From NCBI GenBank assembly GCA_964247085.1, contig CAXTSX010000012.1, forward strand, positions 1 to 64,000: DNA of 64,000 nt. Reading direction: 5' to 3'. This document shows positions 24,105-32,937 of this stretch, in pieces (position 1 is the first letter of the stretch; each line of letters begins with the position of its first letter). Below the pieces are notes generated by a model, which worked only from the letters and a program-made list of their open reading frames with translations, ran no database searches and was not told where the DNA came from. The position numbers and the translations under genes are program-made. Source of the DNA: JAAFHZ01 sp964247085. Its GTDB lineage: Bacteria > Cyanobacteriota > Cyanobacteriia > Cyanobacteriales > Chamaesiphonaceae.

Positions 24105-24779
24105 GTGACCATAACCAAATTTTTTGGACCGGGTGGGATATTTGAATTAGGCGGCATCGCGATGTGGCCATTGGCACTGCTGTCGGTGCTATCGATCGCC
24201 ACCATTTTGGAGCGGTTGTGGTTTTGGGTCAGAATTTTAAGTAAAGAGCGGGAAACCATTGACCGGGTGCTCGATGCTAGTACGGCTAACCAGTGGGACC
24301 AAGCCGCTCAGTTTGCCAGAAACGAACGCGACAAGCCGATCGGTCGCTTCTTGTATGCGCCCCTCAAACGCGAAAATCTCGATCCAGAATCTTTTAAGTT
24401 GGCTCTAGAAGCGGAAGCAGCCGAAGAACTCCACGCCATGCGGCGGGGAGAGAAGACTTTGCAAGCCATCATTGCCTTGGCTCCTTTGCTAGGACTACTG
24501 GGCACTGTTTTGGGTCTGATTCAGTCCCTCGATAAAATCAAACTGACCGATTTAGGATCGAATGTTACCCTTGGGATTAGTCAATCGCTGATTGCGACAG
24601 CCACTGGTATGGTCATCGCCATTATCAGTTTGGCCTTTTACTGGGTCTTTCAAGGACTGCTCTTTAATCAAGTTAATTTGTTCCGGCGATCGGGCAACGA
24701 GCTAGAGCTGCTTTATCGAGAAAAGTATTTACAATCTACTCAACCACCTTCTGAAGTAGAAGAAGCCGAGTTGTTATGA
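24105..24779 (+). CDS. exbB: MotA/TolQ/ExbB proton-channel family protein
   Basis: 224 residues from GTG. Three transmembrane helices: about 18-38 (MWPLALLSVLSIATILERLW), about 125-148 (IIALAPLLGLLGTVLGLI), and about 165-192. The conserved loop GTVLGLIQSL and Thr-rich third helix are typical of the channel. It forms a proton-driven motor with the ExbD/TolR protein encoded next, overlapping by ATGA. No TonB or receptor gene lies near. TolQ is an equal alternative name. Confidence 0.88.
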   Translation: MTITKFFGPGGIFELGGIAMWPLALLSVLSIATILERLWFWVRILSKERETIDRVLDASTANQWDQAAQFARNERDKPIGRFLYAPLKRENLDPESFKLALEAEAAEELHAMRRGEKTLQAIIALAPLLGLLGTVLGLIQSLDKIKLTDLGSNVTLGISQSLIATATGMVIAIISLAFYWVFQGLLFNQVNLFRRSGNELELLYREKYLQSTQPPSEVEEAELL

Positions 24780-25393
24780 AAATCAATCTAGGCAACGATC
24801 AAGACCAGACCCCTCGGGTGGAAATGATTCCGCTGATCGACATCATTTTCTGTATTTTGACGTTCTTTTTGCTGTCTGGGATGCAAATGGCTCGGCAGCA
24901 GCAATCGATCAATGTCGATGTCCCCGCTGCCAATAAGACGGCTGAAACCCAGACTAGAGATATTCTGGTGGTGAGTCTGGATCCGACTGGTCAAGCTTTT
25001 ATTGAACAACAGCCAGTGACGCAGTTAGATATTTTGCGGCAACAGATTAAAAGTTATCGCATTACTAAGCCCAATGGTTCGATCGTCCTCTATGCTTCTA
25101 AGCAAGTGAAGTACGATCGAGTTATTCAAATCCTAGACTTCATGCGAGAAGCTGGCGGCAGCGAGAATGTGGCACTGGGAGTCGATAATGAACCAACCTC
25201 TACTCCGACCGCTGTACCCCTGAACCCATCTGTCAATCCATTAGCCCCTACATCACAACCTAGCCCAGCCGTAACAGCGATGCCTTCTCCTTTCAATGTC
25301 GCGCCCACTGCCCCCATTCCCAGTGCGGCTCCTTCGATGGCTCCTTTCTCTCCTGCCCCTGCATCCCCGCCAGCTAGCCCGGTACGGCGATAG
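24776..25393 (+). CDS. exbD: ExbD/TolR family protein
   Basis: 205 residues. One N-terminal helix (MIPLIDIIFCILTFFLLSG, about residues 17-35) contains the conserved Asp (LID) that carries protons. The periplasmic domain (about 60-130) has ILVVSLDPTGQAFIEQ. The C-terminus is Pro/Ala/Ser-rich (about 135-205) and probably unstructured, longer than in Escherichia coli. It overlaps exbB by 4 bases (ATGA) and the converging lysC 3' end by 20 bases. Confidence 0.88.
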   Translation: MKINLGNDQDQTPRVEMIPLIDIIFCILTFFLLSGMQMARQQQSINVDVPAANKTAETQTRDILVVSLDPTGQAFIEQQPVTQLDILRQQIKSYRITKPNGSIVLYASKQVKYDRVIQILDFMREAGGSENVALGVDNEPTSTPTAVPLNPSVNPLAPTSQPSPAVTAMPSPFNVAPTAPIPSAAPSMAPFSPAPASPPASPVRR

Positions 25394-27167
25394 TTTGCTG
25401 GCCAGCTAAATCAAAAACCTGGTGAATAGTCTGGAGAGCCGTCACGCCTTGCTCTTGGGGTACTAAACAGCTGACTCGAATTTCTGAGGTAGTAATCATT
25501 TGAATGTTAATCCCGGCGCTGGCCAGGGATTGAAACATTTTGCTGGCGATACCCGGCTGACTAATCATGCCGGAGCCGACGATGCTGACCTTGGCGATCG
25601 CTTCGTCCACAATAATGTCACCGCATTCTAAATAAGCTGCTTCTAAGATTTGCTTGGCTTCGTAAGCGTCGGCCTGGGCGATCGTACAGGCAATATCGCG
25701 GGTGGTTACGCCCTTGATCAAGCGAGTACGCTGGGACTGGATGATCATATCCACACTAATATTTTTATCGGCCAGCAAACCAAAAAGATGAGCCGCCATA
25801 CCTGGTCGATCGGGTACGTTTAAAACGGCCAACCGCGCCTGTTTAAGATCCAATGCTACACCGCGCACTGGCACCGAGTTCACTAAGTTATCTTCTGTCG
25901 GTGCTGGGGCGATGCCAATGCCAAAATGTTGACAGAGCAAGGTTACGGCCTGATTGCATTGGTGGGCGGTAATCACACAACTCACCTTGATCTCAGAGGT
26001 GGAGATCATTTGAATATTGATTCCAGCACTAGCTAACAGCCGGAAAATTTCGGCAGCGATGGCGGGCCGACCAATCATGCCAGCTCCGGCTACGCTGATT
26101 TTGGCAATTTGATCGTCGCCCATGACGGTGGCTATAATTTTGCCATCAGGAGCCGAGAGGGCGGGGGCGATCGCTTCGGCTACCGACTGCGCCCGTTGCA
26201 TGATCGATCGATCGACCGTGAAAGCAATATCGTTGGTGTTACCATCGTGGATCGACTGGATGATCAAGTCCACATTCACTTGCTTTTTGCCCATTTCGGT
26301 GAATAGCTTGCTAGCAATTCCGGGTCGATCGGGGACATGCAGCAGAGCAATCTTGGCTTGGTTGGTGGTAAATTCCACCGCATCCACGGCCTGGGCAATT
26401 TCCAGATTTTTAAGAGGGCGGGGGCTAAGGACTGGTGAAATGACTTTGGTGCCCGGATCATCTGTCCAACTGGATCTAACGACTAGCGGCACACCGTAAT
26501 TACGGGCGATTTCCACCGCTCTCGGATGTAGGACTTTCGCGCCGAGGCTGGCCAATTCCAGCATTTCATCGGCGGTGATTTGTTCTAGTAATTGAGCATT
26601 GGGCACCAGGCGCGGATCGGTGGTGTAAATACCCGGTACATCGGTGTAGATTTCGCAATAGTCCGCTTTCAGTGCTGCTGCCAAGGCTACTGCTGAGGTG
26701 TCAGAGCCACCCCGACCAAGGGTGGTAATTTCTAAGTCACCCAAACAGCTAACACCTTGGAAGCCAGCGACGACCACCACTTCCTGCCGATCGAGATGCC
26801 GGGTGATCCGATCGGTCTCAATTTCCACAATCCGCGCGCGGGTGTGTTCTTTTTCGGTCAGAATGCCTACCTGAGCGCCAGTCAGAGAAATCGCTGCTTG
26901 ACCAGCCGCTTGCAGCGCCATGCTGAGGAGGGCGATCGTCACCTGTTCGCCGGTGGCTAGCAACATATCCATTTCCCGGCGGGAGGGATGGGTGGATATA
27001 TCTTGAGCCAGGGCGACTAGGCCATCGGTGGCTTTGGCCATCGCCGATACCACCACTACCACCGAGTTGCCCGCATTAACTGTGCGGATTACTCGTTTAG
27101 CAACTTCCTTGATCCGCTCTGCGGAGCCAACGGATGTTCCCCCATATTTTTGGACGATCAGAGCCAT
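25374..27167 (-). CDS. lysC: Aspartate kinase with four ACT domains
   Basis: 597 residues from the ATG at 27167 (ALIVQKYGGTSVG); an upstream in-frame extension to 27248 is not family-like and overlaps the hairpin. The amino-acid kinase domain covers about 1-235 (KYGGTSVGSAERI, TTLGRGGSDTSAVALAAAL). Two tandem ACT pairs follow, each with LLHVPDRPGIASKLF- or NVPDRPGMAAHLF-type starts and VSVAGAGMIGRP or VSIVGSGMISQP. This four-ACT form is the cyanobacterial type. It catalyses the first step towards Lys, Thr and Met and is feedback-regulated by ACT ligands. dapL lies just upstream. Confidence 0.95.
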   Translation of the reverse strand: MALIVQKYGGTSVGSAERIKEVAKRVIRTVNAGNSVVVVVSAMAKATDGLVALAQDISTHPSRREMDMLLATGEQVTIALLSMALQAAGQAAISLTGAQVGILTEKEHTRARIVEIETDRITRHLDRQEVVVVAGFQGVSCLGDLEITTLGRGGSDTSAVALAAALKADYCEIYTDVPGIYTTDPRLVPNAQLLEQITADEMLELASLGAKVLHPRAVEIARNYGVPLVVRSSWTDDPGTKVISPVLSPRPLKNLEIAQAVDAVEFTTNQAKIALLHVPDRPGIASKLFTEMGKKQVNVDLIIQSIHDGNTNDIAFTVDRSIMQRAQSVAEAIAPALSAPDGKIIATVMGDDQIAKISVAGAGMIGRPAIAAEIFRLLASAGINIQMISTSEIKVSCVITAHQCNQAVTLLCQHFGIGIAPAPTEDNLVNSVPVRGVALDLKQARLAVLNVPDRPGMAAHLFGLLADKNISVDMIIQSQRTRLIKGVTTRDIACTIAQADAYEAKQILEAAYLECGDIIVDEAIAKVSIVGSGMISQPGIASKMFQSLASAGINIQMITTSEIRVSCLVPQEQGVTALQTIHQVFDLAGQQTIAVPG

Positions 27168-27210
27168 TCTTTTCCTCGTTGTTTCTCTCGAATGTGGAAT
27201 TTCAGTGATT

Positions 27211-27246
27211 GCCACCACCCCCATCCTTTGTTTAGGGGGTGGTGGC
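27211..27246. promoter_or_regulatory. Strong hairpin between dapL and lysC
   Basis: GCCACCACCCCC (27211-27222) and GGGGGTGGTGGC (27235-27246) form a perfect 12-bp stem with a 12-base loop, 44 bases before the lysC ATG and 26 bases after the dapL stop. There is no T-run on either side. It could reduce read-through, protect the lysC 5' end or be a mobile palindrome. Confidence 0.6.
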
Positions 27247-27271
27247 AAATCTCGACATGAATAAATTCATG

Positions 27272-28507
27272 CTAGTTTTTGAATTTGGCCGTGATGCGTT
27301 GCATGGCTTCATTTACGTTGGCGCGGCTATTAAAAGCCGAAATCCGAAAATAGCCTTCTCCCGCTGCTCCAAAGCCGGAACCAGGTGTACCGACTACATT
27401 ACAGGTATTCAGTAACTTGTCAAAGAAATCCCAACTAGTCAGACCATCAGGGGTTTTTACCCACGCATAAGGAGCATTGATGCCGCCATAAACATGTAGT
27501 CCAGCGGCGCTCAATTGTTCACGGATAATCTGGGCGTTTTCCATGTAAAAGTTTACCAAAGCTTTGGTCTGGGCTTGACCCTCTGGTGAATAAACCGCTT
27601 CCGCACCACGTTGCACGATGTACGAAACTCCATTGAACTTAGTCGATTGACGGCGATTCCACAGCTTCCATAGCTCTACGTCGGAACCATCAGCGGCTTT
27701 GCCTGTTAGGGTCTTGGGCACTACACTGAGAGCGCAGCGGGTACCGGTGAATCCAGCATTTTTAGAAAAAGAGCGGAATTCGATCGCACAGTCCCGCGCC
27801 CCTGGAATTTCGTAAATAGAATGAGGAATATCTGGATCGGTAATGAACGCTTCATAGGCCGCATCAAAAAAGATGATCGAGCCATGAGCTTTAGCGTAAT
27901 CGACCCAAGCCTGGAGATGTTCTCGGGTGGCCACTGCCCCCGTGGGATTATTCGGAAAGCACAGATAAATTAGGTCTACCTTTTGGCTGGGAATCTGAGC
28001 AGTAAAGTTATTTTCAGCCGTCACTGGCAAGTACACCAAGCCGCCATATTCACCTTTTTCATTGGCTTCGCCGGTGTGGCCAGCCATCACATTGGTGTCT
28101 ACATAGACCGGATAAACTGGATCAGTGACGGCGATCGAATTATTGTTGCCAAAAATATCTAGGATATTGCCGTTATCGCACTTCGAGCCATCCGAGATGA
28201 AAATTTCATCGGCACTAATATCACAGCCCCGTGCCTGAAAGTCTTGAGCGGCAATCTTTTCACGCAGCCAAGCATAGCCTTGTTCAGGACCATAGCCCTT
28301 AAAACCGTCGGGTTTGCCCATATCTTCGACTGCCGCCATCATGGCCGATCGACAGGCGGCGGGCAAGGGTTCGGTCACGTCACCTATCCCCAGGCGAATA
28401 ATCGGTGCCTGGGGATGATCAGCGGCAAAATTATTTACGCGCCGGGCAATTTCTGGAAACAAGTACCCAGCCTTAAGCTTCAGGTAGTTATCGTTGATGG
28501 TAGCCAC
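27272..28507 (-). CDS. dapL: LL-diaminopimelate aminotransferase
   Basis: 411 residues from GTG (ATINDNYLKLKAGYLFPEIA), full family length. PLP aminotransferase fold I: Lys in FRSFSKNAGFTG (about residues 264-275) forms the Schiff base. Substrate motifs include KCDNGNI and FPNNPTGAV (about 191-199). DapL converts tetrahydrodipicolinate directly to LL-diaminopimelate for lysine and peptidoglycan, as in plants and cyanobacteria. It lies upstream of lysC in the same direction. Confidence 0.95.
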   Translation of the reverse strand: MATINDNYLKLKAGYLFPEIARRVNNFAADHPQAPIIRLGIGDVTEPLPAACRSAMMAAVEDMGKPDGFKGYGPEQGYAWLREKIAAQDFQARGCDISADEIFISDGSKCDNGNILDIFGNNNSIAVTDPVYPVYVDTNVMAGHTGEANEKGEYGGLVYLPVTAENNFTAQIPSQKVDLIYLCFPNNPTGAVATREHLQAWVDYAKAHGSIIFFDAAYEAFITDPDIPHSIYEIPGARDCAIEFRSFSKNAGFTGTRCALSVVPKTLTGKAADGSDVELWKLWNRRQSTKFNGVSYIVQRGAEAVYSPEGQAQTKALVNFYMENAQIIREQLSAAGLHVYGGINAPYAWVKTPDGLTSWDFFDKLLNTCNVVGTPGSGFGAAGEGYFRISAFNSRANVNEAMQRITAKFKN

Positions 28508-28578
28508 AGTTGTCTCTTCTTAAACATTGTTGTGACCCTAGTTTACCTGCTGAGCTGTCTCAATTGGTACCTTCAGGT

Positions 28579-29520
28579 TCAATCAGTACTGGCATTTTCG
28601 GCTTTTTTGGGCAGTGGCCGCACAGTCGGTTTGGCGATGGTCTCGTTAGCCTCGCCGGGCTTTCTAATAATTGGTCGTCCTGCCGGAGTATCCGACCCGC
28701 GCCCCTCTCGGGTGTCATCACCTTCGTACTTCCGGAAAGATTTCTGCCCGCCTGGCCGACCAGCTCCTTTGCTGGGTTTTGGCCGCAGAGTAGCCACCTG
28801 ATTGCCAGTTCTAATCACCAAGTCATCGCCTTGGCGCAATACGTCAAATTCCCAAAAATCCCCGACCATTTTTTGGGGAAAATCGCCAATTAGCCGTAGT
28901 TTGAAGTGACGCGGTTCTTCATCTTTCTTGCGGGCAGCCTGCCGCACTTTCACAAAAATTTCCTTGGTATCTCGTGCCTGAAAAATAACCTCACCCCGCA
29001 CCGAGAAATAATTATCAGGGATGCCAATATGATCGGGAGTTGGTAGTTTTTCCTCAGCAGCATTTTCTTCTGCCGCTGCGGCACTTTCATTGCCATAAAC
29101 TAGTTTGGGATCCCAAATTCCCATTACTTGGATATGCAATTTGCCGTCATCTTTGCGAATGCGCGGATACACTACCCACAGGTGTGATTTTTCTAAGTCC
29201 AGATGCTTTTTAGTCAGACTCATAATGCGACCCAGCAATACGGCATCAATTAAAGTGCCGTCATCAGTAAGCATGGCGCCTCTGGTCAATTCATCGGGAG
29301 CTGGGGAATATTTACCCTGGACTAATCCGATCGCTCGATACTGCAATGGCTCACTAGCCAATGGAATCGGCATATTGCCATTAAGTTCCAGCATGGGCAA
29401 TGCTGGAGGGTACTCGCGCGGTGTTCGCGATGGTTTAGCAATTTCGCTCTTGGGGCGCTTTACGGGTTTGTTGGGTTTAGGAGCCAAAGATGACTCAGCC
29501 GAAAAATTGTCAGAACTCAT
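28579..29520 (-). CDS. Conserved cyanobacterial protein, unknown function
   Basis: About 313 residues from the ATG at 29520. A TTG-started extension of 15 residues is possible, but it lies across a leader hairpin (29537-29555). Residues 1-40 are Pro/Lys-rich and disordered. The conserved middle (about 45-225) reads like a small beta-rich domain: YRAIGLVQGKYSPAPDELTRG, LLGRIMSLTKKHLDL, HLWVVYPRIRKDDGKLHIQV. The C-terminus is basic and Arg/Gly-rich (SKGAGRPGGQKSFRK), suggesting nucleic-acid or membrane contact. No named family recognised. Confidence 0.7.
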   Translation of the reverse strand: MSSDNFSAESSLAPKPNKPVKRPKSEIAKPSRTPREYPPALPMLELNGNMPIPLASEPLQYRAIGLVQGKYSPAPDELTRGAMLTDDGTLIDAVLLGRIMSLTKKHLDLEKSHLWVVYPRIRKDDGKLHIQVMGIWDPKLVYGNESAAAAEENAAEEKLPTPDHIGIPDNYFSVRGEVIFQARDTKEIFVKVRQAARKKDEEPRHFKLRLIGDFPQKMVGDFWEFDVLRQGDDLVIRTGNQVATLRPKPSKGAGRPGGQKSFRKYEGDDTREGRGSDTPAGRPIIRKPGEANETIAKPTVRPLPKKAENASTD

Positions 29521-29536
29521 AATGCACTGGGGGTAG

Positions 29537-29555
29537 CGAGAGAATTCTTCTCTCG
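29537..29555. repeat. Perfect hairpin upstream of the 28579-29520 gene
   Basis: CGAGAGAA (29537-29544) and TTCTCTCG (29548-29555) form an 8-bp stem with a 3-base loop, 17 bases before the chosen ATG. It may affect ribosome access. Confidence 0.5.
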
Positions 29556-29606
29556 ATTTACTCAACTAATAAATAATATTGTATTTTTTTATGGTTCAGC
29601 TGCGGG

Positions 29607-31112
29607 CTAACGAGTCATAAAGACCTGATTTTGGCGATGCTTACGACTTAGACTGCTAATGAGCTTGGGTTTGACCGCTTCAAATTCCTCTTTAAGGTAC
29701 TTTCTACTAACTTTTTGTTCATTAGAACTAGGTGTCGCTCGACTCTCCTGTAGCCATTCTTCTAATTTCAGGACTTTGGTGCCGGGGATTTTGCCTTTAA
29801 TGATACTAATACAGCGGCCATCTCCTTCCAGACCAAAGAATAAGAGGCGATAGCTTTGCGTTTTGGCCAGGACACTTAATGTTCTTTCACTAGTTTGTTT
29901 CTTTAAGTCTAGATAGGAAGGTAGCAAGCGATGCTGCTCTTCGTTATGGTAAAGTGCCGCAATCCACAGCAGCATGGGGTGGGGGGTAGCCAAAAAGAGG
30001 AACTGACAGTGTGGGGGTTGTTTTTTGTAGTAATTAATTTCTGCTTGGGACAGCATAATCCAGAGGGTAGCTCCTACCTCCGATTCATGTTCCATGAGGC
30101 GGGGGAAAACGATTTCGGCACGGGGTTTATCGGCTGGCCAGGTAGCTTGCAGGCATAACTCATCCAGACTATTAACTTTGGTGGTGGATTTGTTGGAGCG
30201 TTTGCCGCTAGAAGTGGTTGTTCCTGAAATGTAGGTGGTTTCGAGGTGCTCGATCGCATTCAAAATTTCTTCGACGTTTTGTGGCCGATCTTTCACCGAT
30301 TTAGCTATGCAGCTCATTACTAATTGTTCTAGCTCTGGGGGTAAGTCTAGAGTGGGACAGGCTTCTTTGAAAGATTTGGGGGCAACTTTATGATGAACGT
30401 TAAACCATCCTTCAAAAGAACTGGCCGGCGGTCGCAAGGGTAACTCCCCGGTGAGCATTTGGAACATCATGATCCCCAGGCTGTAGATGTCCGATCGATT
30501 ATCCAAGATCTTGCCTTCCATTTGCTCGGGCGAGCAATAGGCCGGAGTACCCATAAAACCAGTCGGGGAATCATCAGACTGGAGCAGGGCAATGCCAAAG
30601 TCCAGAACCTTCACAAAGTCTCCCAGGGTAGGATTTTGGGTCACAATAATGTTACTAGGCTTAATATCGCGATGAATTACCTGACACAGGTTGCCATCAA
30701 TTTCAATTCCTTCATGGGCGCAGTCTAAACCCAGACAAATTTGGCGCAAAACATTAAAAAACCGGGATAAAGGCATCGGCTTTTTGTGAATAATATCTTT
30801 GAGACTATCACCCTGTAAGAATTCCATCACATAGAAGGGCATCTCGGTCTCGTCCAGGCCATAGTCGCGTACTTTGACGATGTGAATGCTGTTCTCACCC
30901 AACAAGGCACTAATTGTGGCCTCTTGCATAAACCGATCGCGAACTTTTTGGGTGAGGGTGGCTTTCGATAAAAACTTCACTGCAACTTTCACACCACCCA
31001 GTAGCATATCTTTGGCTAGATACACTTGACCCATCGAACCCTTGCCAGCTATTTCTAATAGCTGATAGCGTTGCATGATTAGCCGACCATAATTGTCATC
31101 TTTATTACTCAT
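29607..31112 (-). CDS. Hanks-type serine/threonine protein kinase
   Basis: 501 residues from ATG 31112, with GGAGG 10 bases upstream; an extension to 31154 is less likely. Kinase domain at about 16-285: G-loop GKGSMGQVYLAKD (23-35), Lys46 in VAVKFL, catalytic HRDIKPSNI, DFG in VLDFGIALL, and GTPAYCSPEQ. After about residue 330 comes a 165-residue region with no recognised domain (ATWPADKPRAEIVFPRLM, HCQFLFLATPHPMLLWIAAL), ending in a basic tail. There is no transmembrane helix. Targets unknown. Confidence 0.92.
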   Translation of the reverse strand: MSNKDDNYGRLIMQRYQLLEIAGKGSMGQVYLAKDMLLGGVKVAVKFLSKATLTQKVRDRFMQEATISALLGENSIHIVKVRDYGLDETEMPFYVMEFLQGDSLKDIIHKKPMPLSRFFNVLRQICLGLDCAHEGIEIDGNLCQVIHRDIKPSNIIVTQNPTLGDFVKVLDFGIALLQSDDSPTGFMGTPAYCSPEQMEGKILDNRSDIYSLGIMMFQMLTGELPLRPPASSFEGWFNVHHKVAPKSFKEACPTLDLPPELEQLVMSCIAKSVKDRPQNVEEILNAIEHLETTYISGTTTSSGKRSNKSTTKVNSLDELCLQATWPADKPRAEIVFPRLMEHESEVGATLWIMLSQAEINYYKKQPPHCQFLFLATPHPMLLWIAALYHNEEQHRLLPSYLDLKKQTSERTLSVLAKTQSYRLLFFGLEGDGRCISIIKGKIPGTKVLKLEEWLQESRATPSSNEQKVSRKYLKEEFEAVKPKLISSLSRKHRQNQVFMTR

Positions 31113-31248
31113 TACCGAGCTGCCTCCGCAACGGTGGTTGCTGCGTAGGGTCACAATTGGTGATGGCCGGAGCGGTGAGAACCATGACTGTGGTCAACTC
31201 TTTTTACAAATTACAATATACAAGCAAAAAACTTCCTGGCAAACTAGC

Positions 31249-31692
31249 CTATAACTGGCGGATAAAATCCAATTCCATGAAGCTAGAAAGACGATTCATA
31301 TCAATGAAGCTGTGTGCTAAATGATAGTTTTGATGATCCACTTGATGAAAAGTCTCGAAGCCAGTCCGCTTGTACTGATCATCTAAAACCCAGTAGCGTT
31401 GCACTACTGATTTCCCACCGATCCATCCTTCTCCTTCAATCTTCCCCATTGGACTATGGGTCAAAATAAATGTGTACTGCTGAGCATGCGGTTCTAAGTA
31501 ACCACGATAGCGCCACGTAATATCTCGATCGGACTGACCTTGAATATTTAACTTAGTAATCATCGTAAACCAATTGTCCATGCTCCAAGCTACAACTGTT
31601 TTACCAGTTACAGTTTGAGGCGGCTTATTCCCCTCTTGCCAAGTGCCGCAGGACTTCCAACGACCAGGCTGAAGTAAAAAAGTATGTGTCAC
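31249..31692 (-). CDS. Conserved hypothetical protein, lipocalin-like
   Basis: 147 residues, beta-strand-rich: GRWKSCGTWQEGN, WSMDNWFTMITKLNI, ITWRYRGYLEPHAQQYTFIL, GEGWIGGKSVVQRYWVLD. The pattern of Gly/Trp strands resembles small lipocalin-like or DUF1579-like beta barrels. The C-terminal FMELDFIRQL closes the barrel. No signal peptide and no catalytic motif. Downstream of anmK by 75 bases in the same direction. Function unknown. Confidence 0.65.
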   Translation of the reverse strand: MTHTFLLQPGRWKSCGTWQEGNKPPQTVTGKTVVAWSMDNWFTMITKLNIQGQSDRDITWRYRGYLEPHAQQYTFILTHSPMGKIEGEGWIGGKSVVQRYWVLDDQYKRTGFETFHQVDHQNYHLAHSFIDMNRLSSFMELDFIRQL

Positions 31693-31767
31693 TAGTCAAT
31701 TATATGAGTGGGAGATGGATAATCAAAGATACCAGTAATATACCCAGCTAGTGAGCAGCGTTCACAA

Positions 31768-32916
31768 TTACTGTAATGTGAATTCATGAATATCTCCTAA
31801 TAGTATGGCTGACTTAGCACCAGTGACCTGGGGCAAATTGCCTGGAATCTTGTGCCAGCGCCAATAGGCCAAGACGGCGAAGGCGATCGCTTCTTTGAAA
31901 TCACTATCGAGACCAGCAGCCTTGGTGGTGGTCACTTGAGCGCTGGGTAACCGCGCTTGCAAGCATTTTATCAAAAAAAGATTCTGGGCACCACCGCCAC
32001 AAAGGAAGACCTGTTCTGGCTGCTGGGGCAAGAAGTCCTGGTAGCTATGGGCAATGCTGGCCGCCGTAAAATCAGTGAGGGTGGCCAGGAAGTCCTCGTT
32101 GTTTAGACCAAACTGCTGGACTGCTGGTAAACAAGTATTCTCTAGGTATTCCCAGCCAAACATTTCGCGGCCAGTGGATTTGGGCGGGGCTTGTTGTAAA
32201 TACTCATGTTGTAGCCATTGGTCTACCAGCGATTGACAGATCTGACCCTGGGCCGCCCAGGCTCCATCTCGATCGAAGGTTTGTTGGCCATTGCTCAATT
32301 TGTTGACGGCTAGGTCGATTAGGCTATTGCCTGGTCCCGTGTCCCAGCCAGTGACTTGAGTTTCCCAGTTGGCTTGGGAGCGCGGGGGTAAGTAGGTGAG
32401 ATTTCCAATGCCGCCGATATTTTGAATACAGCGATGAGCATTTCGATCGCTTAACAAGTAGGCATCAACCTTGGGTACCAGTGGTGCGCCTTGGCCACCC
32501 GCCGCAATATCAGCAGCCCGAAAGTTGTCAATGACATTCAGTTCGGTTTGCTGAGCAATGACGGCTCCCCGACCAATCTGTTGGCTATAACCCATTAAAT
32601 GGGGGGTGGCGGGGCGATGAAAAACTGTTTGGCCGTGGGAGCCAATTAGCTCTGCTACTTGGTGGGTAGCTTGAATATTTTGCCCGGCGGTGGCAAAACA
32701 ATGGGCGATCGCATCATCTAACTCAGCTAGTTCGGCCATATTGAGTTTGGCTCCGGCGCAGACATCTAAAATTTGCTGACGCAGAGCGGGGGGATAGGGA
32801 TAGGTATCACCAGCGATTAGCTGCACTTGTAGATCGGTGGTAGTGCCTTGAATTTCTACCAGGGCAGCATCGATGCCATCGACAGATGTACCGCTCATTA
32901 GCCCAATGACTAACAT
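31768..32916 (-). CDS. anmK: Anhydro-N-acetylmuramic acid kinase
   Basis: 382 residues, full length. Family marks: GLMSGTSVDGIDAALVE (about 5-21), GSHGQTVFHRP (about 93-103), QNIGGIGNLTYLP (about 164-176), TGWDTGPGNSLID (about 188-200), and FLCGGGAQN (about 309-317). It phosphorylates and hydrolyses anhydro-MurNAc recovered from peptidoglycan. The AmpG-like permease at 62065-63834 fits the same recycling route. It starts 21 bases after scpA. Confidence 0.95.
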   Translation of the reverse strand: MLVIGLMSGTSVDGIDAALVEIQGTTTDLQVQLIAGDTYPYPPALRQQILDVCAGAKLNMAELAELDDAIAHCFATAGQNIQATHQVAELIGSHGQTVFHRPATPHLMGYSQQIGRGAVIAQQTELNVIDNFRAADIAAGGQGAPLVPKVDAYLLSDRNAHRCIQNIGGIGNLTYLPPRSQANWETQVTGWDTGPGNSLIDLAVNKLSNGQQTFDRDGAWAAQGQICQSLVDQWLQHEYLQQAPPKSTGREMFGWEYLENTCLPAVQQFGLNNEDFLATLTDFTAASIAHSYQDFLPQQPEQVFLCGGGAQNLFLIKCLQARLPSAQVTTTKAAGLDSDFKEAIAFAVLAYWRWHKIPGNLPQVTGAKSAILLGDIHEFTLQ

Positions 32917-32937
32917 TTGGTGACTCCTCTTTTTAGA

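Noticed and set aside
27168..27248. 27-residue N-terminal extension of aspartate kinase
   Set aside because: The family begins at ALIVQKYGGTSVG, and the extension is encoded by the hairpin sequence.
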